A DNA stretch of 64,000 bases, taken from positions 70,336,740-70,400,739 of the forward strand of contig NW_023601322.1 of the NCBI RefSeq assembly GCF_014898055.3, read 5' to 3'. A program made the translations under genes and the position numbers. The number at the start of each line of letters is the position of its first letter. The stretch's first letter is position 1. This DNA is from Talpa occidentalis. Its lineage: Eukaryota; Chordata; Mammalia; Eulipotyphla; Talpidae. Below are positions 31,862 to 44,514 of the stretch, in pieces. The notes beneath the pieces are model-generated. The model was not told the origin of the DNA, ran no database searches, and saw only the letters and a program-made list of their open reading frames with translations.

Positions 31862-34632
31862 AGGTCTCTTTGGTTTTAGTGTTCAGTTCTTTCATTTCCT
31901 TAATATTTTTGTTTACATGTTCTGTCAATTATTGAAAGTAGAATATTGAAATATCTTATTAATATTGAATTGCTGTTTCTCCTTTAAATTCTGTCACTGT
32001 TTATTCCATATATTTGATTGCTCTGCTATGGGATGCATAAATTCTTACATATATTAATGGTGAATTGAATCTTTTACCATTATGTGACAGTTTACTTACG
32101 ACAGGTTTTTTTTTTTTAACTTAAAGTTTATCTACAAAAGTCTATCTCTGCTCTCCTTAGATTATCATTTGCTTGTGATATCTTTCTTCATCCTTTCATT
32201 TTCAGACTGTATGTATAAATCATACTGATTCTTTCAAAAAATCAACTCTTATTTTCATTAATGTTTTCAATTGTTTTTCTACTTTTTTCTGGTCTACTTT
32301 AATTTTACTTTATTTGTGCTCCAATCTTTTCTTCCTTTTGCTAACTTTGAGTCTGGTTTGAGTCTCTTGTAAACAACATATTGTTGTTAGATTTTTAAAA
32401 CACCCACTTAGCAATCCCATGTCTTTTGATTGGGGAATTTAATCTGTTTACGTAAAAAGTATTCCTCAGGGGGAAGAGTTTACTATTGCAATTTTAGTGT
32501 ATTTTTACTATTTCTCTTAAAAATTTGTCCTTTTGAAAGCTGTTTTTGCTCCTCTTTTCTAATCCTGCTCTGTTACTTTTCAGTAGTGACAGGTTTTGAG
32601 TCCTTTCCCATTTTCTTTTGTATTTCTTGTCTGGGTATATATTTTTGTGACTGCTAGGGATCTCACATAAAACGTAATTATAACATTCATTTTGAGAAAT
32701 TACAATGCAATTTCAATCACTAGTAAAAAGTCTTCCATTGGACTTCTTCCCTATATTCTTTGAATTATTGATGCTACAAATTATATTTTATATTATTTAT
32801 CCATTAACTCTTACAGCTATTTTATATATTTTATACCACAATTAAAGCTGATTTATGTACTAATCTTGTAGTATTCTCTATTTGTGTATGTAATTTATTT
32901 TTACTAGTGAGCTGTATGCTTTCACATTGCTACCTGTTATCCTTTTGCTTCAATTTACAGATCCCTTTAGTATTTCTTGTAAGACACATATAACTGATAA
33001 ATTTAGCTTTTATTTGTCTGGGAAAGTATTTCTCTCTTATTTTTGAAGGACAGATTTACTGGACACAGTATTCTTGGTTGGCAGTTTTTTCTTTCAGCAT
33101 TTCAAATATAGCATATCATTGCCTTCTGACCTGCAAGATTTCACTGAGGCTGTTAGTCTTATGAAGCTTCTGTTGTATCTAATGAATTCCTTTGCTCTTG
33201 ATGGTTTCAAAAATCTCTTCTTTGTATTCCCTTTGAAAGACTATGAAAAAACCATAGTCTTTATGCTTTTTCCTCTCTTCTTGGTGTCCTACAGTGTGTA
33301 TATTGGATTATTTCATGGTTTCATATAAATTCTTTAGGCTTTTTTTTTTGCTCCTTTTAATGGGGTTTCCCCTATCTGACTATCTGCTGGTACCTTTTGC
33401 TTGATCAGGTCTGCTTTTGAAGCTTTCCAAGGAATGTTTCAATTTAATTTATTGTGTTTTTCAACTCCAGAGTTTTAATTTCGTTCTTTTTAAATTTCTC
33501 TTTGTTGATGTTCTAACTTTGTTCTGGCATCATTTCTTGAGCTCATTGAGCATCTTGATCATGAATGCATTAAATTTTTTGTCAGGTAAGTCATACATCT
33601 TTGCTTATTGATGGTTGGTTTCTGGAAATTTATTTTGTTCCTTTGATTGGGCTACATTTCCTTGTTTACTTGTGTTCCTTGTAACTATGTGTTGGGATCC
33701 ACACATTTGGAAAAATGACCATTTCTCTCAGTTGCAACAGACTTGTTTCAAATAGGGAAAGAAGTTCACCCATCAGTCAGGTTAGAGATTTGGGGAACCT
33801 CTTTCACCTTTTCTGGGGATTGTGATCTGTGGGTTTGTGCATGTAATTTCCCATTTAGAGAGGTCTGTGAGTTTGTTTTTTAGGAGTTTGTGATCTCCTG
33901 ATCCCTCTGGTGTCTGTCTGCATTACTGCAGGTTCTCTGATGCTGCCACAAGCCACTGATCTCTCTTTTGTTTTATGTATTCTAGGTATCCAAACTATGC
34001 CAGTTCTGTCAGTGCTCTGAGTCATGTGAGACAGAAACCAGTCCCATAGGCATCCTCCAAAAAGCTGGAATGTTTGACACAATTTTCTTTACTGTTCTCT
34101 CTGTCTCCCTAGGGAGAAGCTACAGCTGGGCACTTTACCCCAAGTGCAGTGAGCTGTGTTGCTTTCTGTTTGCAGTAACATAAGTTCTCTGGTGTTGCCA
34201 TAAGCTGCTGAACCCTTTCTTGTTCTCTGCAGCTCTCAGGTATCCAAGACTTGTTGTTTCCTCATCAGTGCTCTGAGTGAGTTGAGGCAGAAACTACTCC
34301 CTTAGGTAGCTCTCCTCTCCAAAGCCAGATTCTTGATGTATGCTCCATTCTTTATCTCCCAAATGAGAAGCCAGAGGTTGGGCATTTTCTTCCTGATCGT
34401 GATTAGTGTCAGATTGAGGGAGGGTGACATGGTTGAAATAAAAAGGCTTTTCTAAGGTTTCAATGCAGCTATGCTCAGCTTTCAGCTTGCCGGGGGTCCT
34501 GAGACTGACGCCCTTGAGACTGACTTCCTAATTGATTTCTGGAGTTCTTATAACGGTTTATTGATATAAAGTTGGTGTTTCTGTGGGGGAATCAAGTCGG
34601 GGGCTTCCTCTTTAGTCATCTTGCTGATGTCA

Positions 34633-35849
34633 CTTGGACACAAAGTATAGTTTTATGGCAATTCTAACAGTGTGTAATCCAGCATTACTGTAGCCAGTTT
34701 CATGATTGATGCCTTTCAGGAACCCATTTTACAAGTATTAAAAAAGACTTTCTCTTCAAGGGATGTCAGTCTATTACTTCTAATGAGCTATAAGCATATT
34801 GGAAAATGTATTGGATGAAAGAAAGGGGTAATGCTTGGTTTTAAATTAATAGGTGTTTCATCCACTGCTAGCCATAGTGTTGCTTGCAAATCAATTAAAG
34901 GGCAAAGGAAAACTCGATCATTGAACTCTGTCTGGATTTTTACTTATTTTCTTCCAAATGCTGTTTCCCTGGGAATCTATGAATCTTTTCATTCTCTGGG
35001 GAGAAGCAGCTTACAATTCAGCTGGATGGTTTCATGATGTCTTAAACAGGCTTCATAACCTTTGTGATATATAGCCTTAGAATTTGTCTATGTGCACCTC
35101 TCCTTTCTCTGAGCAGAGATTAGACAAATTTGAACTGCTGAGGTGGAGAAAGTGTCTTTTTTTTAATTAATTTTTTTTTTAGCTTACAGTTGCAAAGGTT
35201 GGCAAATATTAGGAATTAAAGTGTGAATCATATGCCCTGGATAGAATAGTGTCCACAAAACCTCCTGCATGGCTAAGTCTATAAATGAATGATGCTTTAT
35301 TTCCTGCAGGGAAGCAGGTGGATTGGTCAGCAGATACACATTATTGAGTATGTCTGCTTTTGACAGCATGTCAAGGTTTGGAGAAAATTTTATCTTGACC
35401 AGGTGAAATGTGCAAGATGGGCCTCCTCTGTGCTATTCCATATGCATACTCTGGTTTTTAGAGTCCTAGCTTTCCCCATAAGGATTCTACTTGTAACAGA
35501 CTGGCAATGCTTGTCTCATCTTTGAATTCCCTCTTCGTCAGAGTCTTAGTGATATTCTGCATCTGTTTCTTTTCCCACTTCAGATCCACTTGGCCCTCTA
35601 AACAATTTTCTGGTCCACTACTCACCAGAACCTAGATAGATGAAGAACCACCTTCAGCATTCTTACCTCTTCTCCAGGTATTCAGAGTGGTGCCTGCAGC
35701 TATATCCAAGAAGACAAAGCCTCTCACAAGAATCGGATAGTTTCTCGTTGTTGCCGCCTGGAAATAGGCATTCGGCTTGACATTCTAGACATTAGAGCTA
35801 TACATTTTTTTATTATTTAAAGACAGCTAGTCCTTTCTTTTCAGGTAGT
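34633..35849. other. Unique noncoding DNA
   Basis: No gene recognised. The composition becomes less AT-rich than the L1 region before it. Confidence 0.45.
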
Positions 35850-36200
35850 CGGCAGCTAGCAATTTAAATGAGCTAAGTTTATGGATGGCTGCAGAAATCC
35901 TCCTCACTCAAACCCAGTATCTATCCATCAGGCACGGTGTGGCACTTTACGGTGGAGGCAGCAGGGGGACAGCTCATCAGAATCGTCCCCGTGGAATGTT
36001 ATGATAGAAAAAGAGAGGAATAGATTACATATTTATATGGTCTTTGAAAATGCAGTGGGACAGGAAGATGGCTTGTAACGTATGCAGTTACATTAAATGA
36101 CTATTAACCTTCACTGGTTGTGAATGTCTGGCGAATACATTTGTGCCTGTGTGTTGTGTGGCCTGAAAAATTAATGAGACTTAATAATCAAATTAAAAGT
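35850..36200. other. Candidate conserved noncoding element
   Basis: Repeat-free stretch with TTATGGATGGCTGCAG, TACATTTATATGG-type words and AAAAATTAATGAGACTTAAT at the right end. It contains a short GC-rich centre. No coherent open frame. The call is inference from texture only. Confidence 0.2.
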
Positions 36201-37844
36201 CTTTGTTACCCTAGGTTCTGGTGAGTGATCAAAACAAAAACTGGGTACAACTCATAAAGATAAATTGCCTAGAGAAAGAAAAATATAAATTGTGTATGGG
36301 TGGGTGGATTATAGCTCTGCAGGTGTGGGAAGCTAGTTTCATGTGATGGAGTAAAATAAGGGGGCGTGCACCTATTGCAGCATGGTTTTGTTTGTAGGTT
36401 ATGGCTCCTGCGTTACCTCTATTGTCATATATGCATCACACTCTGGAGGAAGGAGATGGCCTTTGCAGCAATGTTTTCTTTCTATGGGTGTCAGAATTTT
36501 CTTCAGCCTGCTTGCTGACTTGTTCGGTTGGTTTGCCAGATGTGGGGAAGCTGCTGAGTTGAGTTTGACTTTCTGATGTTTTGAATCAGGATGTTTCATG
36601 ACGAGCTTTTGTCATAGACAGTTTGACACTGTTATAGGTTCAATCACGCAATCCTTTTTTACTAGTATTCTCACCTGACTCTCACAAAACTACCCTTCAT
36701 CCATTTTGGAAACTCACACTTCCCTGGTAGTCTGAAGCCCACATTCTCACCAGCATCCCTCGTTACACCAAGAGGTGCTGGTGGGTCAGGACCAAATCCT
36801 GTGGTGCCCCTGAGGGTCACAGACCATGATTTCTTTCTGCTCCAATTCTCTGGCCATGAGATGGAAGGGACAGGGAGAAAAGAGGTTCTAGCAATTTCAC
36901 TGTAGAGCTAGAACCAAAGGCTTTTTTTTCCTGCACATTTTAAATTTTTTTTTGCAAAAGTCCTGTGTGTTTATCTAGCTGCAGTGGTGGCCAGGGCGGG
37001 GGTGGGGGTGGGGAGGCTGGCAAAGGCTGTGGATTGATGACTAGGGACTCTGTAGGACATTAGCACTCAAATATGCCAATGGAGATACCCCACTGCCTTT
37101 GCCAAACAGCGCAGGGAGGGAGAAGTTATACCCAGAGCCTTCTGAAAAGGTGGGCTGCTTATCAACATGTATGAAAGAATCATCCTCAGAAGGATCCAGA
37201 GTATCATTGCTCTTAGATGACTTGGTACCATAGGGACACTGGCTCTTTCATGCTTTTCCTCTAAAGGCAGGTGAATTTATTCTCTAGTAGGCACATGTCT
37301 GACCCATGTGGCACACAGACCCACAGAATGGTTAAATGAGGGGGAAAAAAAAAAGATATGGTTTGAATTAGCCTAATTGATCTGCAAAATTCTGTTTTCC
37401 TGCAATTGAAGACTCTGTCCTGGGCATGAATGAAATATTCAAGATATTCAAAGAGCAAAGGAGCTAGAGATGAAACCTGCAGGCAGGAAAAGTAGTAGAA
37501 TAAGGTTTGGCATACACAGTTTGGAATTCCAGGGATTTAAAAGTAGAGGCGGCCACTACCGCCCCTGTGGCCAGGGCCCGTTGTCAGTAATGAACCATGT
37601 GAGCCCGGGAGTGCACAGAGCAGATCAGCCCAGAGGGACTGTGGTTCTTGGCTCTTCAGGACAGAAGCGTCACTGTGAATTTTCAGCATCATGATAGCAA
37701 GGAACAGGAGAAAGGTGTCATGATGCAGCTGAAAGGAATGATGATGGGAAGGGTACAGGGAAGAAACCGTTTCTTTTTGAAAAGCAGACCATCGACTCTG
37801 GCTAGCCAAGGCTCCGGTGCCCCCAGCCATGCTCTCGGAATGTG
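36201..37844. other. Unique noncoding DNA with a G-rich patch
   Basis: No gene is seen. GGGCGGGGGTGGGGGTGGGG at 36996-37015 is a possible G-quadruplex. Open frames are short and overlapping. Confidence 0.4.
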
Positions 37845-37960
37845 TTCTGGTAGCAGCCTTGGCATCACCTGGGAACTTACTAGAAATACTCTCGGGCTCC
37901 ATCCCAGACCTACTGAATCTGAAGCTGCATTTGCACCTGATCCCCCGGGGCATTCCTAGG
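37845..37960. mobile_element. MER5-like hAT MITE fragment
   Basis: GGCATCACCTGGGAACTTAC, TAGAAATACTCTCGGGCTCC, ATCCCAGACCTACTGAATCT and TGATCCCCCGGGG closely track the MER5A core. Non-autonomous, ancient. Confidence 0.75.
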
Positions 37961-38014
37961 ACAGAATATTCTTTTCTGCAAGGCATTAAGGGACAGGAAA
38001 TCTATTTGTGTTCT

Positions 38015-38125
38015 TTCAGCAAATCTTTAGTGGGACCTAGCCTAGCCATCCTGCTGGTGCTGGGGACAGACAGCAGCAGGTACTGTGCCTGGGTCCTGGG
38101 CCATTATTTTCAGGAAGGGAGAAGG
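38015..38125 (-). repeat. L2 3'-end fragment (antisense)
   Basis: TCAGCAAATCTTTAGTGGGA, then GCTGGTGCTGGGGACAGAC and CTGTGCCTGGGTCCTGGG. Diverged antisense L2. Confidence 0.5.
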
Positions 38126-39119
38126 GCAAATGTCACAAGTGCAGTTACCAGAGCCTCAAACATCGTTGCAGTTGGGGGGTGGGGTGCCTGGGGTGCTGGT
38201 GTGGGGGTCTCCTTTCCCTCTTGTATAAGCAGAGGAATGCTAGGTGGAGTGCTATAGCCTCTCTCAGCTTCTGGTTTTTGTCTAGTACAAAATGGGAGGG
38301 GGCAGTTTCTGCTTCACAGAGCTAAGTTCATTCAATAGAAGTCAACTGAATGTCTATTTTTTTTACCCCCAACCAGACTTTGATTAGAGTCGAAGACAAA
38401 TCTTTGTAGTTTACAGTGTCGTGGGATGACAGATGGCATGAAGAGGGAATTCCTATCCCATGGGACATGAGCCGGGAAGGAGCACTTAGGATTAGCATCA
38501 GATTTAGTCTAGACTGGATTCTGGAAGGCTTCCTATGCAAGAGATGGCTTTTCAGCGGAGACCAGGCGACTTTTCTCTGACACAGTTGTGGCTCTAACTT
38601 AAGTCATCGATTCTTGGCTGCTCTTAGAGCTGCATGTGGTTGTTGATGAACTCCTGGAGTGGAGAGGGGGCGGCTGACAAAGCTGGCAGGGCTAGGCAGA
38701 CAGATGAGGGGTCTGATTTTAGAGAAGCTCTGGGATTTCACAAGTAGCCAACTGTGGTGCATACAGCAACTCTCCCAAATGCCTCTGAAGACAGCTCTCT
38801 TTCACGGAACGTTCAGACTGAGCCATTGGATGCGGGTGGACAGACAGCTTTAAATGCTGCTGAGCTCACTGAAGGCGAGTGTAGATGAGGAACTGACTGT
38901 CCTCCAGAGTGAGCCCCAGTATGGAGCACCCCTTGGCACTGAGCTTAGAAGGAGGTAGGGCTTGGTGAGTAAAGAGAGGAGATGTAGTTCATGACACTTA
39001 AAAACTTTAACTCTGATGATGAATCTTTTTAAATAGAACTGGCTTATAAATCAATAACCAGAGATTCTAGCTGGGGAGATACTGTAGATACATGACAGAC
39101 ATTACAACACCTCACATTG
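38126..39119. other. Unique noncoding DNA
   Basis: No gene or repeat recognised. Confidence 0.45.
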
Positions 39120-39320
39120 AGAGCAGGATGTGTTGCAGGCATCATTCTGTGTGCTTTATATACTAGATTTCTAAATAATTTTTAAAAATCCCCAAAGCAG
39201 TGTTTCTTGCCCTTGTTATACAGGTGAGGAAAGTGAGCCTGAGAAACTGTCCTTTCAAGTCAAGCCCAGAGAAGCAGGCGGCCAAGGCAGTGCAGAGGCA
39301 GAGTGCTGCTGAGGCTGGAC
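39120..39320 (-). repeat. MIR SINE (antisense)
   Basis: TGTTGCAGGCATCATTCTGT, GTGCTTTATATACTAG, CTTGTTATACAGGTGAGGAA and AGTGAGCCTGAGAAACTGTC form an antisense MIR. Confidence 0.65.
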
Positions 39321-40837
39321 TTCGGAATTCTTTAAGCTGGTATCAGGGAAAGTAGGATTATCTCAGTATCATTCCAAAGAATATTGTTTCCTCCTCTGGA
39401 TTCATTGGTGAGGGACTGCTGACTACAGAGGCCTTCACAGGTCTTCTTGTGGCCACTTCAGAGGGACTGAGGAGAAAAGTAGAAAGAGAGGAAAAGAAAT
39501 CAAGCCCCAGGGCAGGGAAGTCTGAAAGGCAGGGCTCAGAGGTTGAGGCCTGGCAGAATGGAGATATGCAGGGTTCTGGAACTCAGAGAGAGAGGCTGGA
39601 GCCCTCTGTAGGTGGGGTGGGACCAGGATCCAATGGGTGGGAGGAAAAGTGGGCTCAGTATCGCCCTGTGGGGAGCGTCTGCTGCCTCAGATTCATGGGA
39701 AACAATTGCAAGGGGCTGACTCTTCATTGTCCTCCCAGAGGTGAAGTCTCAGATGTCCTGCAGTAAATGAGAGGCCATAGCCAGAAACAAGGTTTTTTCT
39801 CCTGTTCAGTATGAGCACAGTCCTTGGTGCAGAGAGCTCTGAAAGAATTTCAGGGAGCAGTGGGTGTGGCAGGCTCCTGGCCGAAGATAGACTGTAACGT
39901 GGATAGACTTGAACAATTCCTTTCCACAGTGTCAATATTTGTGCATTGGGGCCATGTTTCTGGGAGCTTCCAGGAATGAGGTCAGATTCATTTTGAGGGG
40001 ATGGAGAGAGATTGAGGTTGCTGGTGTCCATATTCCATATTGATTGGGTGACAAGGTGCCAACCTGCTCCCTGACAGTTTTTGGAGAGTCTACCCCTTCC
40101 TGCAGATGCCAGCCTGCTCACTCTCTTCTACCTCCTCCTCCTGGCACTGCCTGCCTCTCTAGTGTGGTCAAACCTCATCCACGCTTCCAGTTTAGACAAT
40201 TTTAGTGTCCTAGCCTTGGACTGATGGAATTAAGTGGCTTAGCAGGCATTAGTTTCTATGCTACTCCTTCAGTTATCCAAAAGCTTAATGCCGCACACTT
40301 ACTAAAACTCACTTGTTCTCACCGATTTCTTAGGAGAGACTGAGAATTTCAGGTACTATTTGGAGTGCATGGAAGGGACACATTTCAGCCTGGGCTTCTC
40401 AGGCCATACCCCCATGATCCCATGCAGGTAGCACTATGTGCCTTTGCTGATCCAGCCTTACTTCTAATCTAGGATGTTGCCAGGCGAGGCCTGTCACCCG
40501 GGGTCCTTGGGACTGGGGTTTCCTGAGGACTCCAGGTGACTGGCCTCTCCATGTAGCTGACAGTGGAGCCTGAGCTGGGCCCCGATGGACTGGTATTTGG
40601 TGGTAGCTCTGGCCTTCAGCTCACTCATAGGTGGGTGTTTCTCTTTCATGGTATTTGCTTTCAGGGAAGGCCTCCGACCACAGAGAAATCTCCAGATGCT
40701 GGAGCATTCACCAGGTGAGAACAGCGAAAGAGAGATGGGGTGGGATTTTGAAGCAAAGAAAGCACTTCATTCTCAAGACTTTTCGTTGCCATGGGCTCTT
40801 TTGAGACCCGGTAGTGGCCCTTTTTGGTGTGGTCTGT
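39321..40837. other. Unique noncoding DNA
   Basis: No supported gene. A 142-codon minus-strand frame (39693-40121) and a 105-codon plus frame (39449-39766) show no domain and are probably chance. Confidence 0.4.
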
Positions 40838-41175
40838 TGTAGGGTAAAATGGTTTTCAGGCTCTTCTTCCCTCCCACCATTAGGATTGCCCTGTCTGATG
40901 GGGCACCTGCAGTTGTTACATTGTTGCCAGCTATCTTACTTACTTCTGTGGGCCTTGGGAGGAGTATTGAGATAGTGACCAAGAGAAGCAGAAGCAGGAG
41001 AAAGAGGCAGGAGAGAGAGAGAAGGGGAGAAAGAAGGCCAGAGAAGCCCAGAGTGAAGACTTGCCTGGGGCTTGGAGGCCTCCTAGCCTGCCGTGTACCT
41101 GGTTGCTGCAGTGCATGTAAAGCTCAATAAAAACCTGAGAAACCCACTGAGGGCTCCAGGATTCTCCTTTACCTG
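40838..41175 (+). mobile_element. Solo ERV LTR, copy D (sense)
   Basis: Begins TGTAGGGTAAAATGG and ends near CTCCTTTACC. It matches LTR B over its whole length once B's nested insertion is removed: CCCTCCCACCATTAGGATTG, GGGGCACCTGCAGTTGTTAC, GTGGGCCTTGGGAGGAG, a purine-rich GAAGCAGAAGCAGGAG tract, a GGAGGCCTCC hairpin core, then GCTCAATAAAAACCTGAG with an intact AATAAA (near 41127). No internal retroviral sequence is adjacent, so it is a solo LTR. The TSD is not clear. Confidence 0.85.
41123..41132 (+). terminator. LTR D poly(A) signal
   Basis: AATAAA within GCTCAATAAAAACC, positioned after the R hairpin as expected for a retroviral LTR. Its counterpart in LTR B has decayed to AACAAA. Confidence 0.65.
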
Positions 41176-42939
41176 GTCGGGTCTGCTGGGATCCTAGGAA
41201 ACCTGCTCAGTGGCTGTCCAGCCCCTACATCTGTTTTAAAACATGGCTTCCGAATGTGTTCCTCCTGCCTGATGTGGTGAGAAAGGGCCTTGAATATTCA
41301 TGGCGTGATTTTCCTGAGTGCCTCCGCAATTTTCTGCTTTATTCCCACACCCTCCCGGAGGAGGGATCCTTTGGAGATCCATCATTTGAGAGCTGCAGAG
41401 ATGAAACTCAGTGGGTATGCAGCCCTCTGAGGTCACGAGCTGAGTCCAAGCAGAGCCTGGCCTCCGGAACCTTTGATGTCCCTTGTCTCACCTCACAGCT
41501 CTGCCAGGAGGCTGTCTGGAGCCCGGTGGGTGAACTTTCAGGGTCGTTCGGCTGCTCGATATTTAAAGGAGCTGACTTTGAATAGAGAACTTTATTTTAG
41601 GGGGTTCCAGGCATTTTTTAAATGAAGATCCCTTTGAAAAAAGAAGTACCCAAAAGAATTGGCATACTAATCCAGCGGCATGTCAAGCTGTGAAAGAGTC
41701 TCCACATTTTCAAGTACTCCAGTTCCTGCATTTTCTGGTTTGAGTATGGAAATAGAAGACTAATTTTTGTCAGAAAGTAACACCTAATTAATTCAGAGGA
41801 GCCAATGCATTAGGGTGTAGGCATATACTTTGAAACTAGGCAGCCACTGAGATGATGCTATTGAGTGTGTGATGTCGGGGAGAAGGGTTCATGCTTTATT
41901 AAGTGCAAACAACAGCTTACAAAAGAATGGTTGCATCATTATCTGATTTTCTTGTCAAATGAAGAACAAGACTTGCAAGACAGACATTGAGTGTTAATAA
42001 CACTCTTCCTGGAATATGGCTTGCAGGTGATTGTTATTTTCTTATTTTTTATAGATTTGTTATTTTTAATATGCAAGTAATACTTCTCAAAAACAAGGAA
42101 AGGTACTAAATGTGTGTGTGTGTGTGTCCAGATATAAAGATTGGACTGGAGGAAAGGAGTAGAGACTTTGAACTTACTTAGAAGTATGTTGGATAAAGAA
42201 CTGATGCTTACTGATGAACTGACCAGGACCGAGGAGAGTGGGAATAACCTGTCTGTTCACAGGCTTCTGGTAATTATCAATGAGAGCACCCTTTGTAAAA
42301 GATCTGAGACATTGATCCTTTTTTCAAAAACATTTTAATGCTGGCTGGATTGTTTTAAAATACAACCAGGATTGAAAATCAAGTGCTAGCACAGGAAATA
42401 CACAGAAATACACAGCAATTTGGGGTCATCCTTTTCTTTCCTGACCTCCCCCCCGCCCCAACACAAATGCAATCTAGGCCAGGGATTAACTCAGAGTAAG
42501 TACTTAGAAAATGGTCAGCCATCATTTTCTGGAATCAGGGCTTGACTTCTGGTTACAATAAAATCGTGACATTCTAAAGCAAATGGGCAAAAGCAATGAC
42601 TTTGAATGTACCCTTCCCTTTATGATTAGCTGTGTTAAACCAACACCAGAGGCTCTGTTTTGTGGTGGGAGATATTTGAAACATGTGCTTTTTTACGATG
42701 AAAACAACCTAGATCTCTGGTCCAGCCTGCAGCAGGCCTGCTCTGGAATGAGAGGAGGGTTCCCTCAGGTCTGTCGTGTTGCAGCCAGTGCCTGTGCTTG
42801 GAAACCGAGCAATCCTTCTTTTACCTACTAATAAACACCAGATTGATTTCCAAGCTTGTGTCCTACCTGCATGTGGGGGGGCCCCTCCTGTTTGGCGTCA
42901 CAGCCTCTCATTTCCTGGATTGCTTTTGCAGTATCTCAC
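41176..42939. other. Unique noncoding DNA with (TG)n
   Basis: No gene. A short TG microsatellite lies at 42111-42128. The parts 41590-42060 and 42580-42720 are smooth AT-rich unique sequence without repeats. Confidence 0.4.
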
Positions 42940-43450
42940 AGTCATTACTCAGCCAGTAAATGCTCACTAAATTATTAATTCATTAATAAACCCATTAAGC
43001 CCTTGCTGCTTTGCAGTGATTAATGGAGGAGGCCCATCATCCAGCGGAGCTGTCATTCTCAGGCATGGATTCCCACTGCTGTCAATGAGACAGGGCAGCA
43101 GCGGGGAGATGCTGGTGAATGGTGGGATGACACAGCTATGGATTTTTGAGCAAATTCCCTTTTGTCTCAGAAAGAGAGCTCTGTGGAGGCCAGCTCATCA
43201 AATGTATGTTACTGTTTTGATGATTAATGATTCTGGTGTGTTGATCCACCCTGTTTTCTTCAAAACAATTATTTCAACTGTAATCGCCCCTGGGGAATTG
43301 CTTCTTATGGTTAATAAATCAGTAGACAACATAAAATTCGTAAATGAAGTCGACACAAGCATGGTTCCACCTGGGTGCTGTTGTGCTGTGGTGTTCATAA
43401 TTGCAGGGAGGTTTGCTTGCTTTTTTCGTGGCTAAGAAAAGAATTGGTGT
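42940..43450. other. Candidate conserved noncoding element rich in TAAT cores
   Basis: Repeat-free. It has dense homeodomain-type cores: AAATTATTAATTCATTAATA (42969-42988), GATTAATGG (43018), GATGATTAATGATTC (43217) and GGTTAATAAATC (43309). A 139-codon open frame runs 43016-43435, but it lacks any recognisable domain and codon-like texture, so I regard it as accidental. Distal enhancer is the best guess. Confidence 0.3.
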
Positions 43451-43489
43451 CATTCATTTAAATGGGAGGGATAGCTGCATGAAGAACTT

Positions 43490-43660
43490 GATGTACATTT
43501 TTCTCACTTGATCCTTATAAGGATCCTTTTACAGAAGGTATGGAATGGACTCAGTGAGGTTCAGTTACTTGCCTGAGGGACACAGCTGCTGAGTGGTGCA
43601 ACCTGAGTTTGACTCCAGTCAGACTCTGGCTCCAAAGTCTGTATGTTCTTTCAAGGCCTT
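43490..43660 (-). repeat. MIR SINE (antisense)
   Basis: GGACTCAGTGAGGTTCAGTT, ACTTGCCTGAGGGACACAGC, TGCTGAGTGGTGCAACCTGA and CTGGCTCCAAAGTCTG form the reverse complement of the MIR core. Confidence 0.8.
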
Positions 43661-43884
43661 TGTATCTCTTAGTCTCCAAAGAGGCAAACATTTTCATGTG
43701 AGGGTTCCTTCATGACTACATTAGTGATGTCTGTGTGTAAGATGGGGCTATACGCAACTGTTTACAGCCTGCCTCCAGTGCTTCAACCTTGTAGTGACAG
43801 CTGAACCTATAGAAGATGGGGCGCCTCTGTGTCTGCATCCCTACTGCTAGGCAAGTGAGATACTGGATACTTCTCCCGAGGTTT

Positions 43885-44050
43885 CTGTTTTAATCCCCAT
43901 GGTAAACCTGTGTGACTAGCGTCTTTAGCTGTCACAACTCCGCCAAGAAGAGTAATCTGCCTGAGGACGCACAGAGCTTAAGTGACAGAACCAGGATTTG
44001 GATTCATTTTTGAGCTTATAATCAGCAAGTAGTTCTAGTCACCGAGAAGC
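43885..44050 (-). repeat. MIR SINE (antisense)
   Basis: TTAATCCCCATGGTAAACC, TGCCTGAGGACGCACAGAGC and AAGTGACAGAACCAGGATTT give a second antisense MIR only 230 bp after the first. Confidence 0.75.
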
Positions 44051-44514
44051 TTGCCATCATGTGCTCAACCAGAGATAGAGTAAGAGGGTACTGAACAGAC
44101 GTTTAGGCTGTGCATTCTACTTGTGTCAAGAGAAAAAGGAGCAGGCACACTGGAAAAACAATTGTGCCTGTCCCAGAAGGGTGGGTGGGGAGGGTGCTGG
44201 AGAAGGGGGAAGTTGCTAGAGGATATGGGTGGATCACCTGGGGTGACTAGGATAAACCTCAGAGCAATACTAGCTGCCTGTTTCCCTGAACCAGGAGTTC
44301 TCGTGACTCCTTGCCATCCCCACAAACCAGTGGGCTCTCTGCTTCCCTTTCTCTCCATGCCAGGACAGAGCTGGAAAGCCAAGGCAGCTGCATGGCGGTG
44401 GAATGAGTGATCCCTCATTCTTCCTGAAGATTGATTTCCTTTTACATGACATTTCTCTCCCTCGAGTGGAAATGGCCTTTTTCTGTGTGTCGTAATAGGA
44501 AAATAATTCCTACT
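44051..44514. other. Unique noncoding DNA
   Basis: No gene. The 173-codon minus-strand frame 44065-44586 begins in an A/T run of the neighbouring repeat and shows no domain. Confidence 0.4.

Larger units (their letters stand above)
28816..34632 (-). mobile_element. Long antisense old LINE-1 (L1M-type), interrupted by two SINEs
   Basis: Read on the minus strand, the region retains L1 order. ORF2-homologous sequence lies roughly between 32450 and 28816, with plus-strand landmarks GCTGTGCAGAAGCCTTTAAG, TTAATCCATTTTGAGTTGAT, AACATGTCATCTGTGAACAG, CCAGCTCTCAGTTTCACCAG, TATCCCGTAAGTTTTGGTAT and TTCTTCAGGAGCATATTATT. ORF1/5' region sequence lies about 32500-33600 (TCTTGGTTGGCAGTTTTTTC, GAGCTCATTGAGCATCTTGA). 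5' UTR-like sequence runs to CATCTTGCTGATGTCAC near 34632. Both reading frames are full of stops. The extreme 3' end (about the last 0.7 kb) is missing. SINEs 7 and 8 are nested in it. It is inactive and old. Confidence 0.8.

Noticed and set aside
31497..31949. 150-codon frame (and its 98-codon antisense partner at 31632-31928)
   Set aside because: Both are read-through of the SINE and its flanks.
43016..43435. 139-codon frame in a possibly conserved block
   Set aside because: No domain or coding texture. Conservation, if any, is better explained by regulatory motifs.
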